The notes: a model not told the origin generated them from the letters alone. DNA of 64,000 nt from an uncultured Clostridia bacterium (GCA_934667105.1 CAKULG010000012.1:41140-105139), one strand, 5' to 3'; shown: positions 39,200 to 48,235, counted from the stretch's first letter. Numbers and translations: made by a program.

Positions 39200-41473
39200 T
39201 CATTGAATCTCCACCGTCAGCGTTCCCGGCTCCAGGCCGTCGCTTTCGGCGCGCAGGGTGATTGGCCCGGGCCGCTCGAAAGCTCCCGCCAGCACGGCGA
39301 TCACCCCTGCCCGCATGGCCCGGGCCGCTTCCCGGGGCGGGTTGTGATCGCACACATCCGAGCCCGTGGCAAGAATCCGCCCCGCCCCTTGCAGGGAAAA
39401 ATATACCTTGGGATCGGCGGTGGGCACGGGCCTGCCCTGCGCGTCCAGCGCCAGGCATTTGAGAGGCAGCGTTTCCCCCGCCCGGGCGTAAACGGGCGCG
39501 TTCTCCTCCCGCACCAGCCGCAGGCGCACGGGCGCGCCGGTGGTTTCGCAAAGGGCCTGGGCCGTAACGCCTTCGCCCCGGAAGGCCTTCGCCTCCAGGC
39601 GGCCGGGAGCGTAGGGAACCTCCCACTGGGCGTAGCCGAAAGGGGGCACGGTAAGCCGCCCCTGGCTCACTCCGTTCAAAAACAGCTCCGCCTCCGGCTG
39701 ATTGGTATAGGCCACGACGCGGATGCGCTCCCCCTCCCGGCCCGGAAAATTCCAATGGGGCAGCAGATGCAGCATGGGCGCTTGCGTCCATTGGGCCTGG
39801 GTTTGATAATAAGCATCCTTCTCCTGCAAGAAGAAATCCAGACAGCCGCTCTGGGAGCACAGCCGGGGCCACTGGGTTTCGCCCCGGTGCTCCACGCCGG
39901 ACCAGAGGAACATGCCCGCCATGAAAGGCCGCTGGGCGATGCGCCGCCAGGTTTCCGCCCGGTCGGCCACATACACGCCTACGGGGTGATCGTAGGCGGA
40001 GAAATAGCCCCGTGCCGGGTCGTCCGGGCCGTAGTAGCCCCGGGTGGTGCCCAGCGCCCCGCATTCGGAGGCCAGCATGGGCGCGCAGGGATAGGCCGCG
40101 TGTACCCGGTCGTAGGTTTCGGTGTTATAGTTAATGCCGATCACATCCATGACGGAGATGGCCTGGCCGTCGTCCAGCCCGCCGTCCTGGGCCAGGGTGA
40201 CGGGGCGGGTGGGATCCAGCTGATGCGCCAGGGCCTGAAGCGCCTGGGCGATGCGTCTGCCCTGAGGGCGCGCCTGGGCGGGTTCCTCATTGCCCACGGA
40301 CCAGAGAATCACGCTGGGACGGTTCTGATCGCGGCGAATCAGCATACGCAGCTGCTCCTGGGCTGCGGCGCTGAAGCTGAAGGCTCGGTTTTCCGCCATG
40401 ACCAGCAGACCCAGTTCGTCGCACACATCCATTTGATGGCTGCTGGAAGGGTTATGGGCGGAGCGGTAGGCGTTGGCCCCCATGGCTTTCAATTTCTCCA
40501 GGCGCAGGCGCTCAATCCGGGGCGGAATGGCGACGCCTGTGAGGCCGTAATCCTGATGGCAGCAGACCCCCTTTAATTTCACGGACCGCTCATTGAGGAA
40601 AAAGCCCGCGTCCGCGTCAAAGCGGAAGGTGCGGAAGCCGAAGCGCTCCGTGGCTTCATCCAGCGCGTTTCCCGCCGCATCCCACAGCCGCACCCGCAGA
40701 CGGTAAAGCGCGGGCGAATCAATATCCCACCGTCGGGGGCCCTCCACCGTCAGCGCCGCGGCGCAGCCGCCCTTTGCCCGGGCGGACAGGGAGAAGGAAA
40801 CCGTTTCCGATTGCGCCACGGCCTGACCCTCGGCGGTTTCCACCCAGGCGGTCATGCGCCCCGTCACGGCCTCAAAGCGATCGTTCACCAGATCGGCCTG
40901 CACCGCCGTTCGCCAGCGCTCGCCGCCCAGATGCTCCGTTCGGATGCAAAGGCCCCATAAATCCACGCAAACGGCCTCCGTTTTGCGCAGCCACACCGGG
41001 CGGTAAATTCCGCCCCCGCCGTACCACCAGCCCTCCTGATAGCTGGCGTCCGCCCAAAGGCAGAGGAGGTTTTCGCCCCCGTATTCCGCCGCCTGGGAAA
41101 TATCCACTTCAAAGGAGCAAAATTGCCCTTCGTGGACGCAGAGCCTGAAGCCGTTCAGCCATACCGCGCAGCGTGAGGCCACCCCCTCAAACAGCAGCGT
41201 CAGCCGCCTACCCTCATCCTCCCGCGGCAGGGAAAAGCGAAGGCGATACCAGCCCTGTCCGTGCCGCAGATAACCCCGCAGCCGGTCCTCCTGGGGCTGA
41301 GGCGTTTCCTCGATCACAAAATCGTGGGGCACGGAAATCGCCCGCCACGAGGAATCGTCAAAATCCAGCCGCGCCTCCAGGGGGCAGGCGTCCCCCTTTT
41401 CCGCGTGCGTTTCCAAAAGGGCCCCGGCGGGGGCGAAGCGCCAGCCCGCCCGCAAGCATTCGTTTGTCCGCAT
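39200..41473 (-). CDS. beta-galactosidase / beta-glycosidase, GH2 family
   Basis: 757 aa from the ATG at 41473 (AAAAGGAGAG upstream). Sugar-binding jelly-roll domain (residues 1-165), immunoglobulin-like domain, TIM barrel with acid/base Glu in ILWSVGNEEP near residue 396 and nucleophile Glu in MLASECGALG near 470, then C-terminal DUF4982/DUF4981-like beta domains. No signal peptide, so it acts in the cytoplasm on transported oligosaccharides. Its promoter at 41517-41545 is divergent from purR, within the same 240-nt gap. Confidence 0.94.
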   Translation of the reverse strand: MRTNECLRAGWRFAPAGALLETHAEKGDACPLEARLDFDDSSWRAISVPHDFVIEETPQPQEDRLRGYLRHGQGWYRLRFSLPREDEGRRLTLLFEGVASRCAVWLNGFRLCVHEGQFCSFEVDISQAAEYGGENLLCLWADASYQEGWWYGGGGIYRPVWLRKTEAVCVDLWGLCIRTEHLGGERWRTAVQADLVNDRFEAVTGRMTAWVETAEGQAVAQSETVSFSLSARAKGGCAAALTVEGPRRWDIDSPALYRLRVRLWDAAGNALDEATERFGFRTFRFDADAGFFLNERSVKLKGVCCHQDYGLTGVAIPPRIERLRLEKLKAMGANAYRSAHNPSSSHQMDVCDELGLLVMAENRAFSFSAAAQEQLRMLIRRDQNRPSVILWSVGNEEPAQARPQGRRIAQALQALAHQLDPTRPVTLAQDGGLDDGQAISVMDVIGINYNTETYDRVHAAYPCAPMLASECGALGTTRGYYGPDDPARGYFSAYDHPVGVYVADRAETWRRIAQRPFMAGMFLWSGVEHRGETQWPRLCSQSGCLDFFLQEKDAYYQTQAQWTQAPMLHLLPHWNFPGREGERIRVVAYTNQPEAELFLNGVSQGRLTVPPFGYAQWEVPYAPGRLEAKAFRGEGVTAQALCETTGAPVRLRLVREENAPVYARAGETLPLKCLALDAQGRPVPTADPKVYFSLQGAGRILATGSDVCDHNPPREAARAMRAGVIAVLAGAFERPGPITLRAESDGLEPGTLTVEIQ

Positions 41474-41516
41474 ATTTTCTCTCCTTTTTCTTGATAACGC
41501 GCTTTTCTTCCCGGTT

Positions 41517-41545
41517 AGTATAGCATGGAAAGCGACGATTCGCAA
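41517..41545 (-). promoter_or_regulatory. promoter of the GH2 gene
   Basis: On the minus strand TTGCGA, 17 nt, TATACT. Confidence 0.75.
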
Positions 41546-41556
41546 GAATTTCTCAT

Positions 41557-41601
41557 ATTTCCGAACATTATTTTTGTAATTCGCTGGAAATATTCGTATT
41601 T
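41557..41601 (+). promoter_or_regulatory. paired inverted PurBoxes upstream of purR
   Basis: PurBox 1 ATTTCCGAACATT (41557-41569) matches the AWWWCCGAACWWT consensus fully. PurBox 2, on the other strand at 41589-41601, reads AAATACGAATATT (11 of 13). The 19-nt gap is close to that of Bacillus operators. It indicates autoregulation of purR and might also affect the divergent GH2 promoter 12 nt away. Confidence 0.75.
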
Positions 41602-41712
41602 ATATGGTACAATAGGATTAGGAAAACCGCCTTTGCGGTTTTTCAGATCGACAGTTTGCCGAAAAGCGCCGCACAATCCCCTGCGGCAAAGAAAAGGAAA
41701 GGATGATCCCTC

Positions 41713-42525
41713 ATGGAGAAAGTAAAGCGGAATGAACGGCTGGCGGCCATGGCCCAGATTTTAACCGCCGCCCCCAATCAGATTTTCACGCTGTCCCATT
41801 TCTGCGAGCTTTTTTCGACGGCCAAATCCACCGTCAGCGAGGACGTGGACATTTTGCAGCAGTCCTTTTCCAATTTTCATTTGGGGCGGCTGGAAACGGT
41901 GGCGGGGGCCGCAGGGGGCGTGCGCTATCGCCCGGCGACGCGGGGGGAATCCGCCCGGCCCTTTATCGAGGGCATCTGCCAGCGCCTGCGGGAGCCTAAT
42001 CGCCAGCTGCCCGGCGGCTTCCTCTATTTTTCCGATATTCTTTCCACCCCCGCGCTGGTGGAGGGCATGGGCAATCTGATCGCCGGGGAATATTACGGGG
42101 AAAACGTGGATTTCGTGCTCACCATGGAAACCAAGGGCATCCCTGTGGCGCTGATGACCGCCCGGGCCCTGGGGGTGCCGCTGGTGATCGCCCGACGGGC
42201 CACCAAGGTGTATGAGGGTAGCGCGGTGAACATTTCCTATGTCTCCGGCTCCGGCGGCATTGAAACCATGGCCCTCTCCCGCCGCGCCGTGAAGGAGGGC
42301 CAGCGCACCCTGATCGTGGATGATTTTATGCGCGGCGGCGGCACCGCCAAGGGCATGATAGAATTGATGAAGGAGTTTGCCACCACCGTGGTGGGCACCT
42401 GCTTCGTCCTGGCCCTGGAGCACCCCAAGAATCGCCTGATCCAGGGCGAAAAATCCCTGATGCTCCTTTCGGATTTTCAATCGGGCGAGCCCTTCTCCGT
42501 CCGCCCGGCGGATTGGATTAAATAA
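41713..42525 (+). CDS. purR: purine operon repressor PurR
   Basis: 270 aa. N-terminal winged helix (residues 1-75, RLAAMAQILTAAPNQIFTLS, FSTAKSTVSEDVDILQQ) and C-terminal phosphoribosyltransferase-like domain with the PRPP motif LIVDDFMRGGGTAKGM near residues 200-215. PurR represses purine genes; PRPP releases it. Start ATG follows GGAAAGGATG. A PurBox pair lies 110-155 nt upstream. No purine genes are nearby. Confidence 0.96.
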   Translation: MEKVKRNERLAAMAQILTAAPNQIFTLSHFCELFSTAKSTVSEDVDILQQSFSNFHLGRLETVAGAAGGVRYRPATRGESARPFIEGICQRLREPNRQLPGGFLYFSDILSTPALVEGMGNLIAGEYYGENVDFVLTMETKGIPVALMTARALGVPLVIARRATKVYEGSAVNISYVSGSGGIETMALSRRAVKEGQRTLIVDDFMRGGGTAKGMIELMKEFATTVVGTCFVLALEHPKNRLIQGEKSLMLLSDFQSGEPFSVRPADWIK

Positions 42526-42620
42526 GTAGCGGAAGCGCGGGTTTCGGACGGCAAGAAAGGAAAATGGCGGGAGATTTCGGCCCCCTTCCGCAACCTCAAT
42601 CGGCGCGCCAATTGAGGTTA

Positions 42621-42665
42621 CGGAAGGGGAAAACCCATCTTGCCCCCAAAGAATACCTCTTCCGC
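42621..42665. repeat. degenerate copy of the intergenic hairpin family with adjoining module
   Basis: CGGAAGGGG...CATCTTG CCCC CAAAGAATACCTCTTCCG; the arms no longer match well. Just before it, CTTCCGCAACCTCAATCGG at 42588-42606 is the module seen at 19425 and 61460. Confidence 0.55.
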
Positions 42666-42740
42666 ATGATATAATCCCATATTTTCTTCCCCGCCGCGCC
42701 TGGTATTTTTCTCCCGGGGCGTGGTTTTTTGTTTTCGGCC

Positions 42741-42769
42741 TTGACAGAGGCGGCGGCGGTCCGTATGAT
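42741..42769 (+). promoter_or_regulatory. promoter of the GH31 gene
   Basis: TTGACA (42741), 17 nt, TATGAT (42764-42769). Confidence 0.8.
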
Positions 42770-42816
42770 ATTTTCCAGGAACAACAAATCGGAAAGAAGG
42801 AAAGAAGGCTGAAAAA

Positions 42817-44334
42817 ATGGAACGCGAATTTACCATGCTTCCGGGAGAATACTGGTGGGGCGGCGCGGTGAACAGCGGGCATCTGATGCCGCTGGATGCA
42901 AGCGCCCAAATCACCCTGGATCCCGATAAGGGCCGGGAAAACGATCAGTTCGCGCCGCTGTTCGTTTCCTCCAAGGGCCGGTATATCTGGAGCGAGCGCC
43001 CCTTTGTGCTCACCGCCGGTCAGGGGAAGATTTCTTGCCGGGGCGCGGGGGAAATTCTGCTGGCGGAGGGCTTTGAAAACCTACGGGGGGCGTATCTGGC
43101 CGCCTGCCGGGCGCATTTCCCCTTTTCCCCCGCGCTGCCCGACGCGCGCTTTTTCACCCATCCCCAGTATAACACCTGGATTGAGCTGGGCACCGAGCAA
43201 ACCACGGACAACATCCTCCGCTACGCCCAGGGCATTCTGGCCCACGGCCTGCCCGCCGGCATCCTGATGATCGACGGCGGCTGGCAGGAGGATTACGGCA
43301 CCTTCGAATTCAATAAGCGCAAAATTCCCGATCCCGCCCAGCTGATTTATGATCTGCATCAGATGGGCTTCGCGGTGATGGTGTGGGTATCCCCCATTGT
43401 GGCCAGCGCGGGAACGCAATACAAAATGCTGCGCAACAAGGGCTATCTGCTGCGGGACGCGGCGGGGGAAATCGCCATTCGCCGGTGGTGGAGCGGCTAC
43501 AGCGCGGTGCTGGATTTGAGCAATCCCGAAGCGGCGGCATGGTATCACGGCCAGCTGCGGGGCCTGATGGCGCGCTACGGCGTGGACGGCTTCAAATTCG
43601 ACGCGGGGGACGTGTATTTCTACGCGGACGACGATCAGGCCTTCCGCCCCATGCTGGCCCGGGAGCAGACGCAGGTTTTCAACGAGGTGGGCGCGCAATA
43701 TCCCCTCAATGAGTTCCGCGCCGCCTGGAAGGCCGGGGGTACGCCCATCGTGGCCCGGCTGCACGATAAATATCACTCCTGGACGGATTACGGGCTGAAC
43801 ACCCTCATCCCCCACACGCTGCTCCAGGGCCTGCTGGGCTACGCCTATTGCTGCCCCGATATGGTGGGCGGCGGCATTCTGGATTGCTTCCAGGGCGGCA
43901 AGAAAATGGATGAGGAGCTGTTCGTCCGCTGGGCCCAGGCCAATTGCTATATGGGCATGATGCAGATGTCCGTTTCCCCCTGGCGGGTGCTCGGCGAGGA
44001 AAACGCCGCGCTGGTGGTGGACGCGCTTAAGCGCCACGGCGAACTGGGCGAAACGCTGTACGCCCTGGCCCGCCGCGCCGCTGAAACGGGCGAGCCCATC
44101 ACCCGCCACATGGCCTACGCCTTCCCCGATGAGCATTTGGAGCAGGTGAACGGCCAATTCATGCTGGGGGATGATCTGCTGGTGGCCCCCGTGCTGGAAA
44201 AGGGCGCGAAAGTGAAGCGCGTGTATCTGCCCCAGGGCGAATGGCAGGGCTTCGACGGCAAGCGCTATCAGGGCGCGGGCTGGATGGAGCTGCCTGTCAC
44301 CCTGCGCGACATTCCCACCTTCCGAAGGGAGTAA
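42817..44334 (+). CDS. glycoside hydrolase family 31 protein
   Basis: 505 aa, on the short side for GH31. The barrel begins at YNTWIELGTEQTTDNI and GILMIDGGWQEDYG; the nucleophile Asp262 is in DGFKFDAGD; PDMVGGGI and the SPWRVLGEE region follow; the C-terminal FMLGDDLLVAPVLEKGAKVK, RVYLPQGEW is the typical beta domain. The FKFDAG form groups it with MYORG-like GH31 enzymes rather than classical maltases, so alpha-galactosidase, alpha-glucosidase or alpha-xylosidase activity is open. Cytoplasmic. Own promoter and flanked by hairpin repeats. Confidence 0.9.
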   Translation: MEREFTMLPGEYWWGGAVNSGHLMPLDASAQITLDPDKGRENDQFAPLFVSSKGRYIWSERPFVLTAGQGKISCRGAGEILLAEGFENLRGAYLAACRAHFPFSPALPDARFFTHPQYNTWIELGTEQTTDNILRYAQGILAHGLPAGILMIDGGWQEDYGTFEFNKRKIPDPAQLIYDLHQMGFAVMVWVSPIVASAGTQYKMLRNKGYLLRDAAGEIAIRRWWSGYSAVLDLSNPEAAAWYHGQLRGLMARYGVDGFKFDAGDVYFYADDDQAFRPMLAREQTQVFNEVGAQYPLNEFRAAWKAGGTPIVARLHDKYHSWTDYGLNTLIPHTLLQGLLGYAYCCPDMVGGGILDCFQGGKKMDEELFVRWAQANCYMGMMQMSVSPWRVLGEENAALVVDALKRHGELGETLYALARRAAETGEPITRHMAYAFPDEHLEQVNGQFMLGDDLLVAPVLEKGAKVKRVYLPQGEWQGFDGKRYQGAGWMELPVTLRDIPTFRRE

Positions 44335-44352
44335 GATAAGATATATAAATAT

Positions 44353-44394
44353 GCGGGGGAACCGTTCTTTGTGGCCAAAGAGCGGTTCCCCCGC
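44353..44394. repeat. intergenic hairpin family, after the GH31 gene
   Basis: GCGGGGGAACCGTTCTTTG TGGC CAAAGAGCGGTTCCCCCGC, an almost perfect stem. Confidence 0.85.
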
Positions 44395-44533
44395 ACCCCC
44401 TCCGAGAAAGCCGATTGGATAGAGAGGGGGATCAGGGAATCAGCTTGTTTCTCCGCTAACAAAAGGAAAAGGGCGAAGAAACAAGCTGATTGCTTACCGC
44501 CTCATTTTCCCCAATCGGTTTTCTTGAGGGAGC

Positions 44534-44574
44534 GCGAGGGAGCCTTCTTTGGCCTCCAAAGAAGGCTCCCTCGC
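44534..44574. repeat. intergenic hairpin family, downstream of the zinc-ribbon gene
   Basis: GCGAGGGAGCCTTCTTTG GCCT CCAAAGAAGGCTCCCTCGC, followed by ATTATTTTTATCG. Confidence 0.85.
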
Positions 44575-44591
44575 ATTATTTTTATCGTTTT

Positions 44592-45083
44592 TCATCGTTT
44601 TTTTGACAATAATAGCGTCCAAAGGCCGGGAAGCGTGCAGAGCAGCGCCGCCAGGAAGGCCAGCGCGGCGTAGCAGAGGGCTGCGGGCAGATCGGCGGCC
44701 TCCGCGCCCAGCAGCAGGCCCGAGAGCAGGGGCCGCAGAATTGCCGCCTGCCGCCAGGCCAGCGCCGCGCACAGCAGCGGCAGCAACAGCAGCAGCGTCC
44801 AGCCGATCATACGCCCCAGGCAGAGGAGAAAGCCCCGCCGGGGCCGGGGCGACGCTTCAGGCTCGGGCGCGTTTTCCCGGGCGCGGTAATTGCGGGCGGG
44901 AAGGGCGTAATCCGTCCCCGGCGTGCGGGGTGCGGAAACCCGGGGCGCGCGGGCAGGCTCCTGGGGCGGTTCCATCCGCTGGGGGGCGGAGCCAAAGCGT
45001 CCCGCAGCACGGGGCGCGCCGCATGCGCCGCAGACGGCGTAGGCTTCCTTGTTCTCCGTGTGGCAATGGGGGCAAATCCACAT
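44592..45083 (-). CDS. zinc-ribbon membrane protein
   Basis: 163 aa. N-terminal zinc ribbon CPHC...CGAC (residues 4-23), a Pro/Arg-rich linker, then two hydrophobic segments (GWTLLLLLPLLCAALAW and AALAFLAALLCTLPGLWTLL). Such zinc-ribbon-plus-TM proteins are common in Clostridia and lack a known function. Convergent with the GH31 gene. Confidence 0.8.
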   Translation of the reverse strand: MWICPHCHTENKEAYAVCGACGAPRAAGRFGSAPQRMEPPQEPARAPRVSAPRTPGTDYALPARNYRARENAPEPEASPRPRRGFLLCLGRMIGWTLLLLLPLLCAALAWRQAAILRPLLSGLLLGAEAADLPAALCYAALAFLAALLCTLPGLWTLLLSKKR

Positions 45084-45202
45084 GTTTTCTCATCCTTTGC
45101 ATGGCGGTATCCGCGCGGCGGGCCGCTTCGGGCGTTTTTCCCGGGGCACGTCTATGGGGTAAACGCGCGAAAGCGGGCGTTTCATCCCGCCCTGGAAAAA
45201 AA

Positions 45203-46276
45203 TCAATCGCCCAGGGAGATGCCCATATCCCGGGCCACCTGCACCAGCTGATGCTCGGGGGGCACCAGCTTGGGCACGCCCGCGATTTCGGAAAGCAGGT
45301 TATGGGTGACGGTGTTCCCCGCCAGGGCCACGGACACGCCGTATTCGCCCCGCTGGATCAGCTGGGCGGCATGCACGCCGAACTGGGTGGCCAGCACGCG
45401 GTCATAGGCGGAGGGGGAGCCACCCCGCTGGATATGCCCCGGCACAACGGCCCGGGCCTCCACGCCCACCAGCTCGCTCAATTCCCGGGCCAGGCGATTG
45501 GCGACGCCGTCAAAGCCCGTTTCCTGGCGGTAGGCCTCCCGCTCCTTTTTTTTCATTTTGGCTTCTTTTTTATCCATGGCCCCTTCGGCCACGGCGATAA
45601 TGGAGAAGGCCTTTTTGCTCTTGGCCCGGGTTTCCACCACCTGGGCCACCTGCTTAATATCATAGGGAATTTCGGGCAGCAGCACCACGTCCGCCCCGCC
45701 CGCCAGGCCGGAATACAGCGTGAGCCAGCCCGCCTTGTTGCCCATAATTTCTATGACCATGCACCGCCCGTGGGAGGCGGCGGTGGTGTGGATGCGGTCG
45801 ATCACTTCGGTGGCGATATCCACGGCGGTGTGGAAGCCGAAGGTGAAATCCGTGCCGTAAATATCGTTATCGATGGTCTTGGGCAGACCGATGACGGGCA
45901 GCCCCTCCTGGGAAAGGAGGTTGGCGGTTTTATGGGTGCCGTTGCCCCCCAGCGTCACCAGGCAATCCAGCTTCATGGCGGCGAAATTCTTTTTCATGGC
46001 CGCCACCTTGTCCACCTGGTCCTCCCCGATCACCCGCATATTGCGGAAGGGCTGGCGGCTGGTGCCAAGGATGGTGCCGCCCAGGGTGAGGATGCCGGAA
46101 AACTGGCTGCGCTTCATTTCCTGCCATTCGCCCTCGATGAGGCCGCGATAGCCGTCCATAATGCCAACGATTTCCGCATCGAACATTTCGTAGGAGGCCC
46201 GGGCCACGCCGCGGATGGCCGCGTTAAGGCCGGGACAGTCGCCGCCGCTGGTAAGGATACCGATTCTGCGTTTCAT
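45203..46276 (-). CDS. pfkA: 6-phosphofructokinase, group III-like variant
   Basis: 357 aa. GILTSGGDCPGLNAAIRG at the N-terminus, GGNGT at residues 110-114 where GGDGS is usual, PKTIDND at 132-138 with the catalytic Asp, MGNKAGWLT, and PGHIQRGG. Gly113 favours ATP over pyrophosphate, while Lys133 in place of Gly is typical of group III or PPi-linked enzymes. The Asn112 at the metal-binding Asp position is unusual. Phosphorylates fructose-6-phosphate in glycolysis; phosphoryl donor uncertain. Confidence 0.92.
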   Translation of the reverse strand: MKRRIGILTSGGDCPGLNAAIRGVARASYEMFDAEIVGIMDGYRGLIEGEWQEMKRSQFSGILTLGGTILGTSRQPFRNMRVIGEDQVDKVAAMKKNFAAMKLDCLVTLGGNGTHKTANLLSQEGLPVIGLPKTIDNDIYGTDFTFGFHTAVDIATEVIDRIHTTAASHGRCMVIEIMGNKAGWLTLYSGLAGGADVVLLPEIPYDIKQVAQVVETRAKSKKAFSIIAVAEGAMDKKEAKMKKKEREAYRQETGFDGVANRLARELSELVGVEARAVVPGHIQRGGSPSAYDRVLATQFGVHAAQLIQRGEYGVSVALAGNTVTHNLLSEIAGVPKLVPPEHQLVQVARDMGISLGD

Positions 46277-46339
46277 AGCGCGCGCTCCTTTTTTAAACAG
46301 ATTTTCGAAATGCCGGAGAAAAGCCCCGGAATGCTTGCC

Positions 46340-46366
46340 GCCCCTTCCAGGGATGCAGGAAGGGGC
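46340..46366 (-). terminator. possible terminator hairpin after the HerA-like gene
   Basis: GCCCCTTCC and GGAAGGGGC pair perfectly over a 9-nt loop just past the stop of the minus-strand gene; no U tract. Confidence 0.45.
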
Positions 46367-46377
46367 AGGCGCGCGGT

Positions 46378-48162
46378 TTATCTTTTTCCGCTCAGGCCCA
46401 GCACGCCCAGCAGGGAGCGGGTGAGGCTGCTGCCCGCCTGGCGGCCCACCGAGGTGGTGAAGGATTTGGTGAGGGAATCCAGCAGCTGCTCCCCGGTGGT
46501 CATTTCGCTGCGCTTTTTGGCCACCTTGCGGGTTTTTTCTTTTTTCTCCGGCTGGGGCGCTTCCGCTATCGTCTGGGCCTGCTGCACGGGATAGGCCTGC
46601 TGCTGCGTCGCGGGATAGGCGGCCTGCTGCTGATACACGGGCTGCTGATACGCAGGCTGCTGATAGACGGGCTGCTGCTGCGGGGCGGCCTGCTCCTCAT
46701 ATTGCCCGGTGACGGGGTTATACACCCGGAAGGCGATGGGCGCGGCTTGCTGCGCCTGCTGCACCGGCACGGCCTGCTGGAAAGCGGGCTGCTGATAGGG
46801 CTGGGGCTGATAGGCTTGCTCCTGCTCGGGCTGCTGGGGCAGGGGGCGCACCACCTGCGTCTGCTGCACGCCCGCCTGCATAAACTGGGCGGAGAGGCGC
46901 TCATAGGCGCTTTCCCGATCCACGATTTCATCATATTTTCCGCCCACGGCGTCGGTATCCATAAAGGTGCGGCGCAGGGAATCGGAAATGGCCCCGATCT
47001 GGGATTGGGGAGGCAGAATGGTGGCCCGCTGGGTGACGGAGGGGGTGCCGTCCTCCTGAAGGAAGGAAAGCAGGGCCTCGCCGGTGGCCAGCTGGGTGAG
47101 GGCCTCCTCGGTATCGAAGGCGGGGTTGGGGCGGAAGGTTTGGGCCACGGCGCGGATCACCTTTTGCTCCTGGGGGGTGAAGGCGCGCAGCGCGTGCTGC
47201 ACCCGGCCGGAAAGCTGGGAAAGCACGGAGGAGGGCACGTCCGCCGGGGACTGGGTGATGAAATACACGCCCACGCCCTTGGAACGAATCAGGCGGATCA
47301 CCTGCTCGATGCGCTCCAGCAGCGCCTTGGAGCAATCGTCGAAGAGCAGATGCGCCTCGTCAAAGAAGAACACCATCCGGGGCAGGGCGCTATCCCCCTG
47401 CTCGGGCAGAATTTCATACAGCTCGCCCAGCAGCCACAGCAGGAAGGTGGAATACATGGTGGGCTTATGGAACAGCTTTTCGGCGGAGAGGATATGAATC
47501 ATGCCGTTGCCGTTTTCATCCTGGCAGAACCAATCCCGCAGATCCAGGGCGGGCTCGCCGAAGAAGAAATCGCCCCCCTGATCCTCCAGAATGGCGATGG
47601 CCCGCTGCATGGCCCCCACGGTGGATTTGGCGATGTTGCCGTAATCCAGGGTGTAGCGGGCGGCGTTTTCGCCCACATAGGCCAGCATGGCCTTCACATC
47701 CTTCAGATCCAGCAGCAGCATGCCCTCGTCGTCCGCGATGCGGAAAATGATGTGCATCACACCGGTCTGGGTTTCATTCAGGCCCAGCATGCGGGAGAGC
47801 AGCAGCGGGCCCATTTCGCTCACCGTGGCGCGGACGGGATGACCCTTTTCGCCGTACACATCCCAGAAGGTGACGGGGCAGGCACGGAAGGGAAAATGGC
47901 TTACGCCGCAGGCCTGCAGGCGGCTTTCGATTTTCTCGTTGTTTTCGCCGGGCTTGCACAGGCCCGCCAGATCGCCCTTAATATCCGCCATAAAAACGGG
48001 CACGCCCAGCTGGGAAAAGCCCTCGGCCAGCACCTGCAGCGTGACCGTTTTGCCCGTGCCCGTGGCCCCGGCGATGAGGCCGTGGCGGTTGGCCAGGGAG
48101 GGCAGCATGCATACCGCCCCCTGTGAAGAAGTGCCCACCCAGATATTACCGTTGAGAAGCAT
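46378..48162 (-). CDS. HerA-like (DUF853) ATPase with Gln/Pro-rich insert
   Basis: 594 aa. Walker A GATGTGKT at residues 32-39, Walker B FFFDEAHLLF, and VYFITQSPADVPSSVLSQL sensor region fit the DUF853 HerA/FtsK-like ATPases. Between the core (about 1-420) and the C-terminal conserved tail (TTGEQLLDSLTKSFTTSVGR, QAGSSLTRSLLGVLG) is a low-complexity stretch full of QQPAYQQPVYQQ-like repeats. The family is thought to process DNA or act as a hexameric pump; the role is not known. Upstream of pfkA on the same strand. Confidence 0.9.
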   Translation of the reverse strand: MLLNGNIWVGTSSQGAVCMLPSLANRHGLIAGATGTGKTVTLQVLAEGFSQLGVPVFMADIKGDLAGLCKPGENNEKIESRLQACGVSHFPFRACPVTFWDVYGEKGHPVRATVSEMGPLLLSRMLGLNETQTGVMHIIFRIADDEGMLLLDLKDVKAMLAYVGENAARYTLDYGNIAKSTVGAMQRAIAILEDQGGDFFFGEPALDLRDWFCQDENGNGMIHILSAEKLFHKPTMYSTFLLWLLGELYEILPEQGDSALPRMVFFFDEAHLLFDDCSKALLERIEQVIRLIRSKGVGVYFITQSPADVPSSVLSQLSGRVQHALRAFTPQEQKVIRAVAQTFRPNPAFDTEEALTQLATGEALLSFLQEDGTPSVTQRATILPPQSQIGAISDSLRRTFMDTDAVGGKYDEIVDRESAYERLSAQFMQAGVQQTQVVRPLPQQPEQEQAYQPQPYQQPAFQQAVPVQQAQQAAPIAFRVYNPVTGQYEEQAAPQQQPVYQQPAYQQPVYQQQAAYPATQQQAYPVQQAQTIAEAPQPEKKEKTRKVAKKRSEMTTGEQLLDSLTKSFTTSVGRQAGSSLTRSLLGVLGLSGKR

Positions 48163-48235
48163 GTTCTTTGCCTCCTTTGTATTGATCGAAGGGCGCGATT
48201 TTTCGTTTCTCTCGCGCCGTAAATGCAGGATTTTT

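Larger units (their letters stand above)
44353..44574. repeat. complete composite repeat with nested inverted modules
   Basis: Two hairpins of the family (44353-44394 and 44534-44574) flank GAGAAAGCCGATTGGA (44404) and its inverted partner CCAATCGGTTTTCTTGAG (44511), which in turn flank AATCAGCTTGTTTC and GAAACAAGCTGATT (44438/44478). The whole 222-bp unit is an inverted nest, like a MITE. It fills the gap between convergent genes and encodes no protein. Confidence 0.8.
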
